From: Marinobacterium mangrovicola
Lineage (GTDB): Bacteria > Pseudomonadota > Gammaproteobacteria > Pseudomonadales > Balneatricaceae
DNA: 64,000 nt
Direction of reading: 5' to 3'
Assembly (NCBI RefSeq): GCF_004339595.1
Contig: NZ_SMFU01000009.1
Coordinates: forward strand, 496,001 to 560,000
The position numbers and the translations under genes were made by a program. The notes under the pieces are model-generated. The model saw nothing but the letters and a program-made list of their open reading frames with translations. It did not search any database and was not told the origin of the DNA. Shown here piece by piece: positions 52,350-63,154 of this stretch; the stretch's first letter is position 1, and the number at the start of each line of letters is the position of its first letter.

Positions 52350-53786
52350 ATGCTGAAACGTACCAAGATCGTTGCCACCCTGGGCCCCTCCACCGACCAA
52401 CCTGGTGTTCTTGAACAGCTGATCCAGAGCGGAGTGAACACCGTCCGCCTCAACTTTTCTCACGGTAGCGCCGACGACCATCGTCAGCGTGTACTGGCGG
52501 TCCGCGAAGCCAGCCGCAAGCTGGGCATGTCAGTGGCAACCCTTGGCGACCTCCAGGGTCCGAAGATCCGTATCGCCCGCTTTGCCGAAGGTCCGATCGA
52601 ACTGAAGATCGGCGATCACTTCGTGCTCGATGCTGCGCTGGAAACCAACGCCGGTAATCAGCAGGAAGTCGGTATCGACTACAAGGCACTGCCACAAGAC
52701 TGTGCCGAAGGCGATATCCTGCTGCTCGACGACGGCCGCGTGCAGCTGCGTGTGACCAGCATCGATGGCAGCCGCATCAACACCGAAGTCACCATCGGCG
52801 GCAAGCTGTCCAACAACAAGGGTATCAACCGCCAGGGCGGCGGCCTCTCCGCTGCAGCGCTGACCGAGAAGGACAAGGCCGATATCAAGGTCGTGGCCGA
52901 GCTGGACCTGGACTATGTCGCGGTTTCCTTCCCGCGTTCCGGCGACGATCTGCGCGAAGCCCGCGCTCTGCTCGATGAAGCCGGCAGCCGTGCCGAGATC
53001 ATCGCCAAGGTTGAGCGGGCCGAAACCGTAGCCACCCAGGAAGCACTGGACGAAATCATCCTCGCCTGCGACGGCGTCATGGTGGCCCGTGGCGACCTGG
53101 GCGTGGAGATCGGCGATGCCGAGCTGATCGGCGTGCAGAAACACATCATCCGCCGCGGCCGTGAGCTTAACCGTGTCGTCATCACCGCGACTCAAATGAT
53201 GGAAACCATGATCACCGCACCGATGCCGACCCGTGCTGAGGTGTTCGACGTGGCCAACGCCATCCTCGACGGCACCGATGCGGTCATGCTGTCCGCCGAG
53301 ACTGCCGCCGGCCAGTACCCGGTAGACGTGGTTCAGGCGATGACCCGGATCTGCCAGGGCGCAGAGAAGCACCTGCTGTCGCGCCCGGTCACCACCGAGC
53401 CGGAGCACGCCTGCAAGAGCAGCGACGAGGCGATCGCCCGTTCCGCCATGTTCACCGCCAACAGCCTGCCGACCATCAAGGCGATCATCTGCCTGACCGA
53501 GTCCGGCTCCACCCCACTGTGGATGTCCCGTATCCGTTCCGGCCTGCCGATCTACGCGCTGACCCGCAACGAACAGACCATGCGCCGCGTGGCGCTCTAT
53601 CGTGGTGTGGAAGCGATGTTCTTTGATGCGACCCAGGCCAGCGAAGAGAAGCTCAACGATGAGGCTCTGGCAGGACTGGTTGCCGCCGGCAAGATCGCCA
53701 GCGGCGATACCGTGCTGCTGACCCGCGGCCAGAAACTGGGCGTGCATGGCGGTACCAACTCCATGCAGATTATCCAGGTGCCCTGA
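52350..53786 (+). CDS. pyk: Pyruvate kinase
   Basis: A 478-residue enzyme that makes pyruvate and ATP from phosphoenolpyruvate. The start KRTKIVATLGPSTDQPGVLE, the active-site stretch IIAKVERAETV, the metal-binding MVARGDLGVEIG and TATQMMETMI are all present. It resembles E. coli PykA (type II, AMP-activated) more than PykF. It is monocistronic between the divergent dctB gene and a strong terminator. Codon use suggests high expression. Confidence 0.96.
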   Translation: MLKRTKIVATLGPSTDQPGVLEQLIQSGVNTVRLNFSHGSADDHRQRVLAVREASRKLGMSVATLGDLQGPKIRIARFAEGPIELKIGDHFVLDAALETNAGNQQEVGIDYKALPQDCAEGDILLLDDGRVQLRVTSIDGSRINTEVTIGGKLSNNKGINRQGGGLSAAALTEKDKADIKVVAELDLDYVAVSFPRSGDDLREARALLDEAGSRAEIIAKVERAETVATQEALDEIILACDGVMVARGDLGVEIGDAELIGVQKHIIRRGRELNRVVITATQMMETMITAPMPTRAEVFDVANAILDGTDAVMLSAETAAGQYPVDVVQAMTRICQGAEKHLLSRPVTTEPEHACKSSDEAIARSAMFTANSLPTIKAIICLTESGSTPLWMSRIRSGLPIYALTRNEQTMRRVALYRGVEAMFFDATQASEEKLNDEALAGLVAAGKIASGDTVLLTRGQKLGVHGGTNSMQIIQVP

Positions 53787-53809
53787 TCGGCCCGCGTTTG
53801 AACACCTAG

Positions 53810-53837
53810 AGCCCCCGCCCTGCGGGGGCTTTTTTTG
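53810..53837 (+). terminator. Intrinsic terminator after pyk
   Basis: Stem AGCCCCCGC/GCGGGGGCT with loop CCT, followed by seven T. Confidence 0.9.
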
Positions 53838-53894
53838 CCACACTGAATAACGTTTCAGCTGTTACTGACGTTTATCCTACCGAGCAACTCGCCG

Positions 53895-56162
<2,268 letters not shown>

Positions 56163-56173
56163 GGAGCATGGCT

Positions 56174-56189
56174 CCCGCCCTTTGGCGGG
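56174..56189 (+). terminator. Hairpin after tex, overlapping the gshA promoter
   Basis: Stem CCCGCC/GGCGGG with loop CTTT. No T-run follows directly; the next bases GTATAATG form the likely gshA -10. It may end tex message partly. Confidence 0.45.
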
Positions 56190-56191
56190 CG

Positions 56192-56197
56192 TATAAT
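56192..56197 (+). promoter_or_regulatory. Likely -10 element of gshA promoter
   Basis: A perfect TATAAT 36 bases before the GTG start of gshA. The -35 region (TGGCTC at 56169-56174, 17-base spacing) is weak. Confidence 0.5.
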
Positions 56198-56232
56198 GCC
56201 GCGTTTTAGTCTTTTTAACAGGAATCCGACCT

Positions 56233-57798
56233 GTGCAGGCAACTCTGGAAAAACATCTGGATCTACTGGTCGCCACCGGCGATGCCAAACTGCTGACCCA
56301 ACTGGGCCACGGCATCGAGAAAGAGGGCTTGCGAGTCGACTCTCAGGGGCGTCTGGCACAGACCGACCATCCGCGCGCGCTCGGCTCAACGCTGACGCAC
56401 CCGCAGATCACTACCGATTACTCCGAAGCGCTGCTGGAGTTTATTACCCCGGTGTGCGCAACGCCTGCAGAGACACTGGCGTACCTCGCCGACCTGCACC
56501 GTTACACCTACAAGCACCTGGGTGACGAAGAGCTCTGGAACGCCAGCATGCCGTGCAACATCCCGTCGGAAGAGGCGATCCGCATCGCCGAGTACGGCGG
56601 TTCCAATGTGGGCATCATGAAGCACATCTACCGGGTCGGTCTGCAGCACCGCTATGGCAAGATGATGCAGACCATAGCGGGTATTCATTACAACTTTTCA
56701 CTGCCTGAAAACTTCTGGCCGGTGTATCAGCAGCTGACGAAGACCAGCGGCAGTATCGATGCCTTCCGCTCCGCCGGGTACTTCAATCTGATCCGCAACT
56801 TCCGCCGTTACAGCTGGCTGCTGCTCTACCTGTTCGGCGCCTCTCCGGCGCTGTCGTCCAGCTTTATGCAGGGCCGCCCGAACCAGCTGGAAAAGATCGG
56901 TGACCATACGCTGTTTATGCCTTGGGCGACTTCCCTGCGCATGAGCGACCTGGGTTACTCCAACAAGGCGCAGTCGGCACTGAACATCTGCTACAACCAC
57001 CTGGATACCTATACCGCGTCGCTGAGCGATGCGATCCGCAGGCCGCATCCGGCCTACGAGCAGCTGGGTGTGAAGCAGAACGGCCAGTACAACCAGCTCA
57101 ACACCAACCTGCTGCAGATCGAGAACGAGTACTACAGCGACGTACGTCCGAAGCGGGTCACCCGTTCCGGCGAGAAGCCGATCCAGGCGCTGCGCGAGCG
57201 CGGTGTGGAGTACATCGAGGTGCGCAGCACCGATATCGATCCGCTGAAGCCGCTGGGCATCGACCTGGAACAGTCCCTGTTCATGGATTCCTTCCTGATC
57301 ACCTGCCTGATCTGCTCCAACGAGCCGATCACCGATGCAGAGTGCGAACAGATCGCCATCAACCATCAGCTGGTGGTGACCCGCGGACGTGAGCCAGGCC
57401 TGAAACTGGCCTGCAACAACGGCGGTCAGAGCGTTGCCGAACGCGGCAGTGATATGCTCGATCAGGTAAGACTCACGGCCCAGGTGATGGACAGCATCAA
57501 GGGCGGCGACAGCTACACCAAGGCGGTGGATGCGCAGTACGCCAAGCTGGAAGATCCGGACCAGACGCCTTCGGCGCAGGTGCTGAACGCCATTCGCGAA
57601 AGCGGTGCCGGTTATAACGAATGGGCGCTGCAGCAGAGCCGTGCACACCGGGAAGCCCTGTGTGCCACACCGCTGTCAGCGGAAAGAGAGCAGCTGTTCA
57701 ACAAGATGGCTGCGGATTCTCTGGCCGAGCAGCAGGCGATCGAGGCCGCCGACAGCCAGAGCTTCGACGACTTTCTCGCCCACTATATGGCCAGTTAA
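56233..57798 (+). CDS. gshA: Glutamate-cysteine ligase
   Basis: A 521-residue class I glutamate-cysteine ligase, which makes gamma-glutamylcysteine, the first and rate-limiting step to glutathione. The segments GIEKEGLRVDSQGRLAQTDH and QTIAGIHYNFSLPENFW are hallmarks, and SLRMSDLGYSNKAQ is conserved. Start is GTG with AGGA seven to ten bases upstream. Glutathione supports the glyoxalase I encoded at 8113. Length is as in E. coli (518). Confidence 0.96.
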   Translation: MQATLEKHLDLLVATGDAKLLTQLGHGIEKEGLRVDSQGRLAQTDHPRALGSTLTHPQITTDYSEALLEFITPVCATPAETLAYLADLHRYTYKHLGDEELWNASMPCNIPSEEAIRIAEYGGSNVGIMKHIYRVGLQHRYGKMMQTIAGIHYNFSLPENFWPVYQQLTKTSGSIDAFRSAGYFNLIRNFRRYSWLLLYLFGASPALSSSFMQGRPNQLEKIGDHTLFMPWATSLRMSDLGYSNKAQSALNICYNHLDTYTASLSDAIRRPHPAYEQLGVKQNGQYNQLNTNLLQIENEYYSDVRPKRVTRSGEKPIQALRERGVEYIEVRSTDIDPLKPLGIDLEQSLFMDSFLITCLICSNEPITDAECEQIAINHQLVVTRGREPGLKLACNNGGQSVAERGSDMLDQVRLTAQVMDSIKGGDSYTKAVDAQYAKLEDPDQTPSAQVLNAIRESGAGYNEWALQQSRAHREALCATPLSAEREQLFNKMAADSLAEQQAIEAADSQSFDDFLAHYMAS

Positions 57799-57814
57799 GC
57801 TGGTCTAAAGCGTT

Positions 57815-58213
57815 TTACTGAACGACAAAGCTGGTGAAGAAGAGGTCAGCGACATAGGGCGCGCCCTCTTCTTCCCTCAGCATATCCTGCACCAGTTTCA
57901 ACGCCTCGCCTGACAACAGCTGCTGTGCAGCAACGCCGGCCACACTCTCCTCGGTCTGAGCACTGAACAGAAACACCAGATCATTGCGGATCTGTGCTTT
58001 GTGCGCGTTCACAGCGTGATGGGCCGCTTCGGAGTCCACCTGCAGTGTTACCTCCGCCTTCAGAAAGTGCAGATCATCCGCCGAGCCAAAGTTGGTCACA
58101 AAGGGTTTAAGCTCGATATAGCTGATGTAGGGAGCCCCCTCCTCCTCCGCATGCAGCTGAGGAGCCGTCAGAAACAGTAGCGTAAGTAGCAGCGGCTTTA
58201 GTGTTCTGAACAT
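57815..58213 (-). CDS. Secreted FliL-like protein
   Basis: A 132-residue protein with a signal peptide (about 1-22, ending LHA) and a domain that resembles FliL: YIELKPFVTNFGSADDLHFL, then LKAEVTLQVDSEAAHHAVN and KAQIRNDLVFLFSAQTEESV. True FliL has a membrane anchor and lies in a flagellar operon; here the N-terminus looks cleavable and no flagellar gene is near. Such stand-alone forms beside gshA or rsd exist in relatives. Function is unknown; a periplasmic, SPFH-like-binding role is possible. Confidence 0.8.
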   Translation of the reverse strand: MFRTLKPLLLTLLFLTAPQLHAEEEGAPYISYIELKPFVTNFGSADDLHFLKAEVTLQVDSEAAHHAVNAHKAQIRNDLVFLFSAQTEESVAGVAAQQLLSGEALKLVQDMLREEEGAPYVADLFFTSFVVQ

Positions 58214-58354
58214 TCTCTTCCCTCTCTTGATACCTGTGATCTATGCCGCGAGAGTATACCGGGGCCGGCCTCCGGCCGACACTAGCCGGTGCGCTGTTGC
58301 ACCCCCGTTGGGCTGGCATTACTATTGAGCAATAATAAATGCGGAGGGGCGAAA

Positions 58355-58828
58355 ATGCTGGAAAAATGCCGTAATGCCAAAGAACGTTGGGGCGGTGTCA
58401 GCGATATTATCGATCAGTGGCTCGAGCAGCGTCAGCAGCTGATCCGGACCCTTTTCTCCCTTTCGGATTGTGAGATCGGCAAGCCGCTCAACGAACAGCT
58501 GACACTGTTCTGCGACCTGCTGATGGACTACCTCTCATCTGGCCACTTCGAAGTCTACGAGCAGCTGCTGCTCGAAGGCAGCGAGTTCGATGACGGCAGC
58601 GTCGACAAGGTGCAGGGCCTGTTCCCGCGCATTCAACCGACTACCAATGCCGCACTGGATTTCAACGACCGCTACGGCGCGTTCGACAGCCCGACACTGC
58701 GCGAGATTCGTGACTTTGCCGAAGAGCTGTCCAATATGTGCGAAACACTGGAAGACCGCTTCGAACTGGAAGATGAACTGATCGAAGTGCTCCATAACGC
58801 TCACCGGCCGGTGGCTGACGAAGCGTGA
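58355..58828 (+). CDS. rsd: Anti-sigma-70 factor Rsd/AlgQ
   Basis: A 157-residue helical protein that binds the housekeeping sigma factor in stationary phase, freeing core polymerase for other sigma factors. The start MLEKCRNAKERWGGVSDIID is typical of Rsd/AlgQ. I chose ATG 58355, which has a strong GGAGGGG ribosome site; an earlier in-frame ATG at 58289 would add 22 unrelated residues. Its stop overlaps the start of a WD40 lipoprotein gene. In Pseudomonas algQ lies near fklB and other genes also found here. Confidence 0.95.
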   Translation: MLEKCRNAKERWGGVSDIIDQWLEQRQQLIRTLFSLSDCEIGKPLNEQLTLFCDLLMDYLSSGHFEVYEQLLLEGSEFDDGSVDKVQGLFPRIQPTTNAALDFNDRYGAFDSPTLREIRDFAEELSNMCETLEDRFELEDELIEVLHNAHRPVADEA

Positions 58829-59796
58829 AGCGCGTCGCGGCCCTCCTCTGCAGCGCCCTGCTGCTGACCGGCTGCGGCACCGGCGACGACCCTGAAAGCT
58901 GGCAGGAATACACTGCCCAGGGGATCTACAGCGCCACTCTTTCACCAGACGGCAATCACGCCATCGTCGGCTCCACACAGCACGGCGGCAGCTACTGGGA
59001 TACTCGCCGCCATGAGCGTCTGTACGACTGGAACCACAAGCAGGGCGACTATACCAATATCGTCGACAGCAGCTTCTCGCCGGACGGGCGCTTCGCCGCC
59101 ACGGCCAGCAGCATCGACCTGGTGCTCTGGAACACCGACGATGGTAAACCGATCTGGTACTGGATCGCCCCCTCCGAAGTTCTCTCCATAGCCCTGTCCA
59201 CCAATGGTGATTACGCCCTTCTAGGCCTCGCCAATCACCAGGCGGTCTATTTCGATATCAAGAACGGTGGTATCCGCCGCACCCTGCTACACCCGGCCCG
59301 GGTTCGCTCCGTAGCGCTGGATAGCGCCGCCGACCTGGCATTGACCGGCGCTGACGACTACACGGCTCGCCTGTGGGAGATGAGCAGCGGTGAAGAGCTG
59401 CACAGCATCAGTTTCGACAACACCGTGGACACGGTGGAGCTATCCGATGGCGGCCGCTTTGCGTTCAGTTCAGCCACGCTGGACAAGGCCTATATCTGGG
59501 ATACCCGCAGTGGTCAGATTCTGCATACGCTGAGCGGTGACGAAATGCTGTGGAAAAAACGGATCAGCTATATCAGCGCCCGCTTCTCCAGCGATGGCAG
59601 CCAGCTGCTGACCGGCAGCGCCTCCGGCAGCGTGCAGCTCTGGGATGTAAGCTCCGGCAAAGAGCTGCGCAAGTGGCAGACCAAAAAGCGTGATGCCTAC
59701 GGGCCGACGAGCACCAGCATTGAGGCGGTAGGGTTCGGTAATGACGGCCGCTATTACGCGGTGGGCTCTAATGGGCTGATTAACGTGCTGAGATAA
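58825..59796 (+). CDS. WD40-repeat lipoprotein
   Basis: A 323-residue protein. The signal ends at Cys17 in LLLTGC, a lipobox, so it should be attached to a membrane on the periplasmic side. The rest is made of about seven WD40-like repeats (GIYSATLSPDGNHAIVGS, DSSFSPDGRFAATASS, ARFSSDGSQLLTGSASGS), which should form a beta-propeller for protein contacts. Start is GTG, overlapping the rsd stop (GTGA). Its link with an anti-sigma factor gene is odd, as the two products sit in different compartments. Function unknown. Confidence 0.88.
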   Translation: MKRVAALLCSALLLTGCGTGDDPESWQEYTAQGIYSATLSPDGNHAIVGSTQHGGSYWDTRRHERLYDWNHKQGDYTNIVDSSFSPDGRFAATASSIDLVLWNTDDGKPIWYWIAPSEVLSIALSTNGDYALLGLANHQAVYFDIKNGGIRRTLLHPARVRSVALDSAADLALTGADDYTARLWEMSSGEELHSISFDNTVDTVELSDGGRFAFSSATLDKAYIWDTRSGQILHTLSGDEMLWKKRISYISARFSSDGSQLLTGSASGSVQLWDVSSGKELRKWQTKKRDAYGPTSTSIEAVGFGNDGRYYAVGSNGLINVLR

Positions 59797-59843
59797 ATCT
59801 TTCACCCGCTCTATTGGCGCGGGGCGCACCTCATACCAGACAC

Positions 59844-59871
59844 GAAAACGGCCGCATCAGCGGCCGTTTTT
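59844..59871. terminator. Two-way terminator between WD40 gene and fklB
   Basis: Stem AAAACGGCCGC/GCGGCCGTTTT with loop ATCA; usable from both sides. Confidence 0.88.
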
Positions 59872-59889
59872 CAGTGCAAGGCAGTTGCC

Positions 59890-60594
59890 TTACTGAGCGT
59901 CGGAGTCCGGATTGATCTCCAGCAGCTCGACTTCAAATACCAGGGTTTCGTTGGGGCCGATAGCGTTGCCCATACCGCCCGGGCCGTAAGCCAGATCGGA
60001 CGGGATCACCAGGCGCGCCTTGCCACCCTCTTTCATCATCTGCAGGCCTTCGGTCCAGCCCGGGATAACACCGTTCAGCGGGAAGGACACCGGCTTGTCA
60101 CGGGCATAGGAGCTGTCGAACTCGGTACCGTCGATCAGGGTACCGCGGTAATGAACCTTAACGGTATCCTCCTCGCTCGGGCTTGCGCCCTCACCTTCGC
60201 TCAGCTCTTCATACTGAAGACCGGAATCGGTGGTAACCACGCCATCCTTCTTGCCGTTTTCAGCCATGAACTCATCGCCGGCCGCCTTGTTGTCTTCAGC
60301 CATCTTGGCCATGGCAGCCTGCTGTTCCTGCATCTGCTGCTGCTGGAAGGACTGCATGACCGCACCCATCTCTTCCTGAGTCAGCAGAGGCTCTTCCTCG
60401 GAGTAGACAGTCTCCACACCGCTACGGAAGGCATCGATATCCAGGTCTTCAATATCCATTTTCAGCTTCTGACCGAGGATCAGACCCAGGCTGTAGCTGA
60501 GTTTCTCCTGGTCGGTGCTAAGCTCCTCGGCCTGGAGAGCCGGTGCAGACACAAGCGCACCAGTCAGTGCCACAGCGATTAAGGTTTTCTTCAT
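59890..60594 (-). CDS. fklB: FKBP-type peptidyl-prolyl isomerase, exported
   Basis: A 234-residue protein with a signal peptide (about 1-22, ending LQA), an N-terminal helical dimerisation domain (about 30-115, LSYSLGLILGQKLK) and a C-terminal FKBP domain (about 125-228, VKVHYRGTLIDGTEFDSSY, GWTEGLQMMKEGGKARLVIP, LVFEVELLEI). It resembles FkpA/FklB/Mip, which help fold periplasmic or outer-membrane proteins. The signal peptide suggests the periplasm, so an fkpA-like role may be closer than E. coli FklB. It lies 63 bases after a TIGR02444 gene on the same strand. Confidence 0.93.
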   Translation of the reverse strand: MKKTLIAVALTGALVSAPALQAEELSTDQEKLSYSLGLILGQKLKMDIEDLDIDAFRSGVETVYSEEEPLLTQEEMGAVMQSFQQQQMQEQQAAMAKMAEDNKAAGDEFMAENGKKDGVVTTDSGLQYEELSEGEGASPSEEDTVKVHYRGTLIDGTEFDSSYARDKPVSFPLNGVIPGWTEGLQMMKEGGKARLVIPSDLAYGPGGMGNAIGPNETLVFEVELLEINPDSDAQ

Positions 60595-60657
60595 GCTCGA
60601 TTCCTTAACAGTTTAACGCGGGTTGTGCTGGGTTAGTCGCCCATTAAACGCGAAAGT

Positions 60658-61155
60658 TCAGCCACTGGCCAGCCGATCAGGATCAACCACAGCAATAAAA
60701 GCGTCGATCTGCGATGACGCTTGCATCACAGCCTGATCGCCCATTTCTGCAACGATCAGTTCAATGTTGCTGCGCAGCGGATCCTCCTTCAACACCTCCG
60801 CCTGGTGGGTCTTTTCAACCCTCTGCCACAGCAACATGATCTCTACCTGCTCACAGGCCAGCTCCGCTTCGCGCAGTTTGCGATAGCAGACATCCAGCTC
60901 GGCACGCTCGGCTTTCTGCTCTCTCACCCGATAACGCAGCGCGCGCAGCGGATGGGTCAATTCCCGTTGCCAAGCCTGCGCCTCGCCCTGCAACAGCTCC
61001 GGCGTCAGCTGCTTTCCCTGCTGCGCGAGAAAGCAGGCCAGAATCAGTCGATTGATACTGCATCCCAGCGTTTGCAGCTCCAGCGCAGCAGCTTCCACAC
61101 CCGGACGGGAGTAAAGATCCAGCGCATAGCGCCAAAGCGGGTTTTCCAGGGACAT
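60658..61155 (-). CDS. TIGR02444 family protein
   Basis: A 165-residue helical protein with the family start NPLWRYALDLYSRPGVEAAA and LGCSINRLILACFLAQQGK. No membrane or signal sequence. It lies upstream of fklB on the same strand and divergent from an ABC-F gene. In pseudomonads the same three genes cluster near algQ, so the group is conserved, but the function is not known. Rich in Leu, Arg, Glu and Gln. Confidence 0.85.
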   Translation of the reverse strand: MSLENPLWRYALDLYSRPGVEAAALELQTLGCSINRLILACFLAQQGKQLTPELLQGEAQAWQRELTHPLRALRYRVREQKAERAELDVCYRKLREAELACEQVEIMLLWQRVEKTHQAEVLKEDPLRSNIELIVAEMGDQAVMQASSQIDAFIAVVDPDRLASG

Positions 61156-61221
61156 GAAAAGGCTCCATAAGCTGCGTGAGTACTGGCGCTGAAGGCCATG
61201 CGCGCTGTAACATTCAGCGCC

Positions 61222-63147
61222 ATGATACAGATCCAGAATCTCAGCTTAAACCGCGGCGCCCTTCCCCTGCTGGAACAGGCCAATCTCACCCTGCACTCAG
61301 GTTGGAAGGTCGGCATCGTCGGTAACAATGGCGTCGGTAAATCGAGCCTCTTTAAACTGCTGCTGGGCGAGCTGCAGCCGGATGCCGGCGAGCTCAAGTT
61401 ACCCGCAGGGCTTTCTATCGCCCATATGGCACAGGAGGTTTCCGCCACCGATCGTACGGCGCTGGAATACGTGCTCGACGGTGATGCGCGCCTGCGCCAG
61501 GTGCAGCAGCAACTGGCCGAGGCAGAAGCCGCCCATCAGGCGGGCCGCATCGGCGAACTCCATGCCGAACTCGACGCCATCGACGGCTATCGTGCCGACT
61601 CCCGCGCCCACCAGTTGCTCGACGGCCTGGGCTTTATGCCCGGCGACGCCGAGCGCCCGGTCAGCAGTTTTTCCGGTGGCTGGCGTATCCGTCTGAACCT
61701 GGCCCAGGCATTGATGTGCCGTTCCGACCTGCTGCTGCTCGATGAGCCCACCAACCACCTGGATCTGGACGCCACCATCTGGCTGGAGCAGTGGCTCAAG
61801 CTCTACCCGGGTACACTGCTGCTGATCTCCCACGACCGCGACTTTATCGATGCCGTGGTCGGACATGTGGCGCATATGCATAACCGTCAGCTCACTCTCT
61901 ACAAGGGTGGCTACTCGGCGTTCGAACATCTGCGGGCGGAAAAGCTGTCGCAACAGCAGGCCGCCTACGAGAAACAGCAGGCCCGTATCGAGCAGATCGA
62001 GGGCTTTGTGCGCCGCTTCAAGGCCAAGGCCTCCAAGGCGAAACAGGCACAGAGCCGGGTCAAGGAACTGGAGCGGATGGAGCAACTCTCCCCGGCTCAT
62101 ATCGACAGCCCGTTCAGCTTTACTTTCGACTGCTCCGACAAGCTCTCCTCGCCGCTGCTGACGCTCTACGATGCGGATCTTGGCTATCCGGGCCGCACCA
62201 TACTCAAGGATATCGCACTGACACTGACGCCGGGCGAGCGGATCGGCCTGCTCGGTCACAACGGCGCCGGTAAATCGACACTGATCAAAAGCCTGGTCGG
62301 TTCCATAAACCTGGTGAACGGAGAGCGCCACGAGGGCGAACACCTGGAGATCGGCTACTTCGCTCAGCATCAGCTGGAAGCGCTGGACCTGAACGCCTCA
62401 CCACTATTGCACCTGCAACGTATATCGCCGAAAAGCACGGACCAGGAACTGCGCAACTTCCTCGGCAGTTTTGGCTTTATCGGCGACCAGGCGCTGGACC
62501 CCGTGGGTTCCTTCTCCGGGGGCGAAAAGGCCCGCGTCGCGCTGGCCCTGATCGCCTGGCGTAAACCCAACCTGCTGCTGCTCGATGAGCCCACCAACCA
62601 CCTGGACCTGGAAGTACGCCATGCACTGACATTGGCCCTGCAATCTTTCGATGGTGCCCTGATTCTGGTCTCCCACGACCGCCACCTGATCCGTAACAGC
62701 GTGGACCGCTTCCTGCTGGTCGCCAATGGTGGCGTCGAGGAGTTCAACGGTGATCTCGACGACTATCACCAGTGGCTGGCTCAGCAGCGCCGGGAGCAAT
62801 CCAGCGCCAATGAAGAGGCCCCGAAGGAGACCCGCTCACTCAGCGCTGCCGAGCGCAAGGAGCAGAAGCGTCTGGAGGCGGAACGACGCGCCCAGTTAAG
62901 ACCACTGAAGAAAGAGGTGGAAAAGCTGGAGAAGGCGCTGGAGAAAACCAGCGATGCGCTATCCAAGGTGGAAGAAGCACTGGGCGATCCGGCGGTCTAC
63001 GATGACAGCGCCAAGGAACAGCTAAAGACGCTGCTGGCCGATCAGGCACGCCTGACCCGTGAACAGCAGGAGATCGAGGAAGCCTGGATGGAGCAGCTCG
63101 AAGCGCTCGAGCTACTCCAGGAGGAACTGGATCAGGCGGATAACTGA
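61222..63147 (+). CDS. ABC-F family ATPase (YheS type)
   Basis: A 641-residue protein with two ABC domains and no membrane part. Domain 1: Walker A VGNNGVGKSS (33-42) and signature FSGGWRIRLNLAQA; domain 2: Walker A GHNGAGKST, signature FSGGEKARVALAL. Both Walker B motifs continue DEPTNHLDLD or DEPTNHLDLE. A linker of about 80 residues (RRFKAKASKAKQAQSRVKEL) marks the ABC-F class, which binds the ribosome and frees stalled translation; the C-terminal coiled coil is long (about 540-640). I chose ATG 61222, matching the family start, though a better ribosome site (GAAGG) precedes an ATG eight codons upstream at 61198. Confidence 0.94.
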   Translation: MIQIQNLSLNRGALPLLEQANLTLHSGWKVGIVGNNGVGKSSLFKLLLGELQPDAGELKLPAGLSIAHMAQEVSATDRTALEYVLDGDARLRQVQQQLAEAEAAHQAGRIGELHAELDAIDGYRADSRAHQLLDGLGFMPGDAERPVSSFSGGWRIRLNLAQALMCRSDLLLLDEPTNHLDLDATIWLEQWLKLYPGTLLLISHDRDFIDAVVGHVAHMHNRQLTLYKGGYSAFEHLRAEKLSQQQAAYEKQQARIEQIEGFVRRFKAKASKAKQAQSRVKELERMEQLSPAHIDSPFSFTFDCSDKLSSPLLTLYDADLGYPGRTILKDIALTLTPGERIGLLGHNGAGKSTLIKSLVGSINLVNGERHEGEHLEIGYFAQHQLEALDLNASPLLHLQRISPKSTDQELRNFLGSFGFIGDQALDPVGSFSGGEKARVALALIAWRKPNLLLLDEPTNHLDLEVRHALTLALQSFDGALILVSHDRHLIRNSVDRFLLVANGGVEEFNGDLDDYHQWLAQQRREQSSANEEAPKETRSLSAAERKEQKRLEAERRAQLRPLKKEVEKLEKALEKTSDALSKVEEALGDPAVYDDSAKEQLKTLLADQARLTREQQEIEEAWMEQLEALELLQEELDQADN

Positions 63148-63154
63148 GTCAGGC

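Noticed and set aside
52530-53843. A 437-codon minus-strand frame opposite pyk
   Set aside because: Antisense shadow of a strongly biased gene; it also runs through the pyk terminator.
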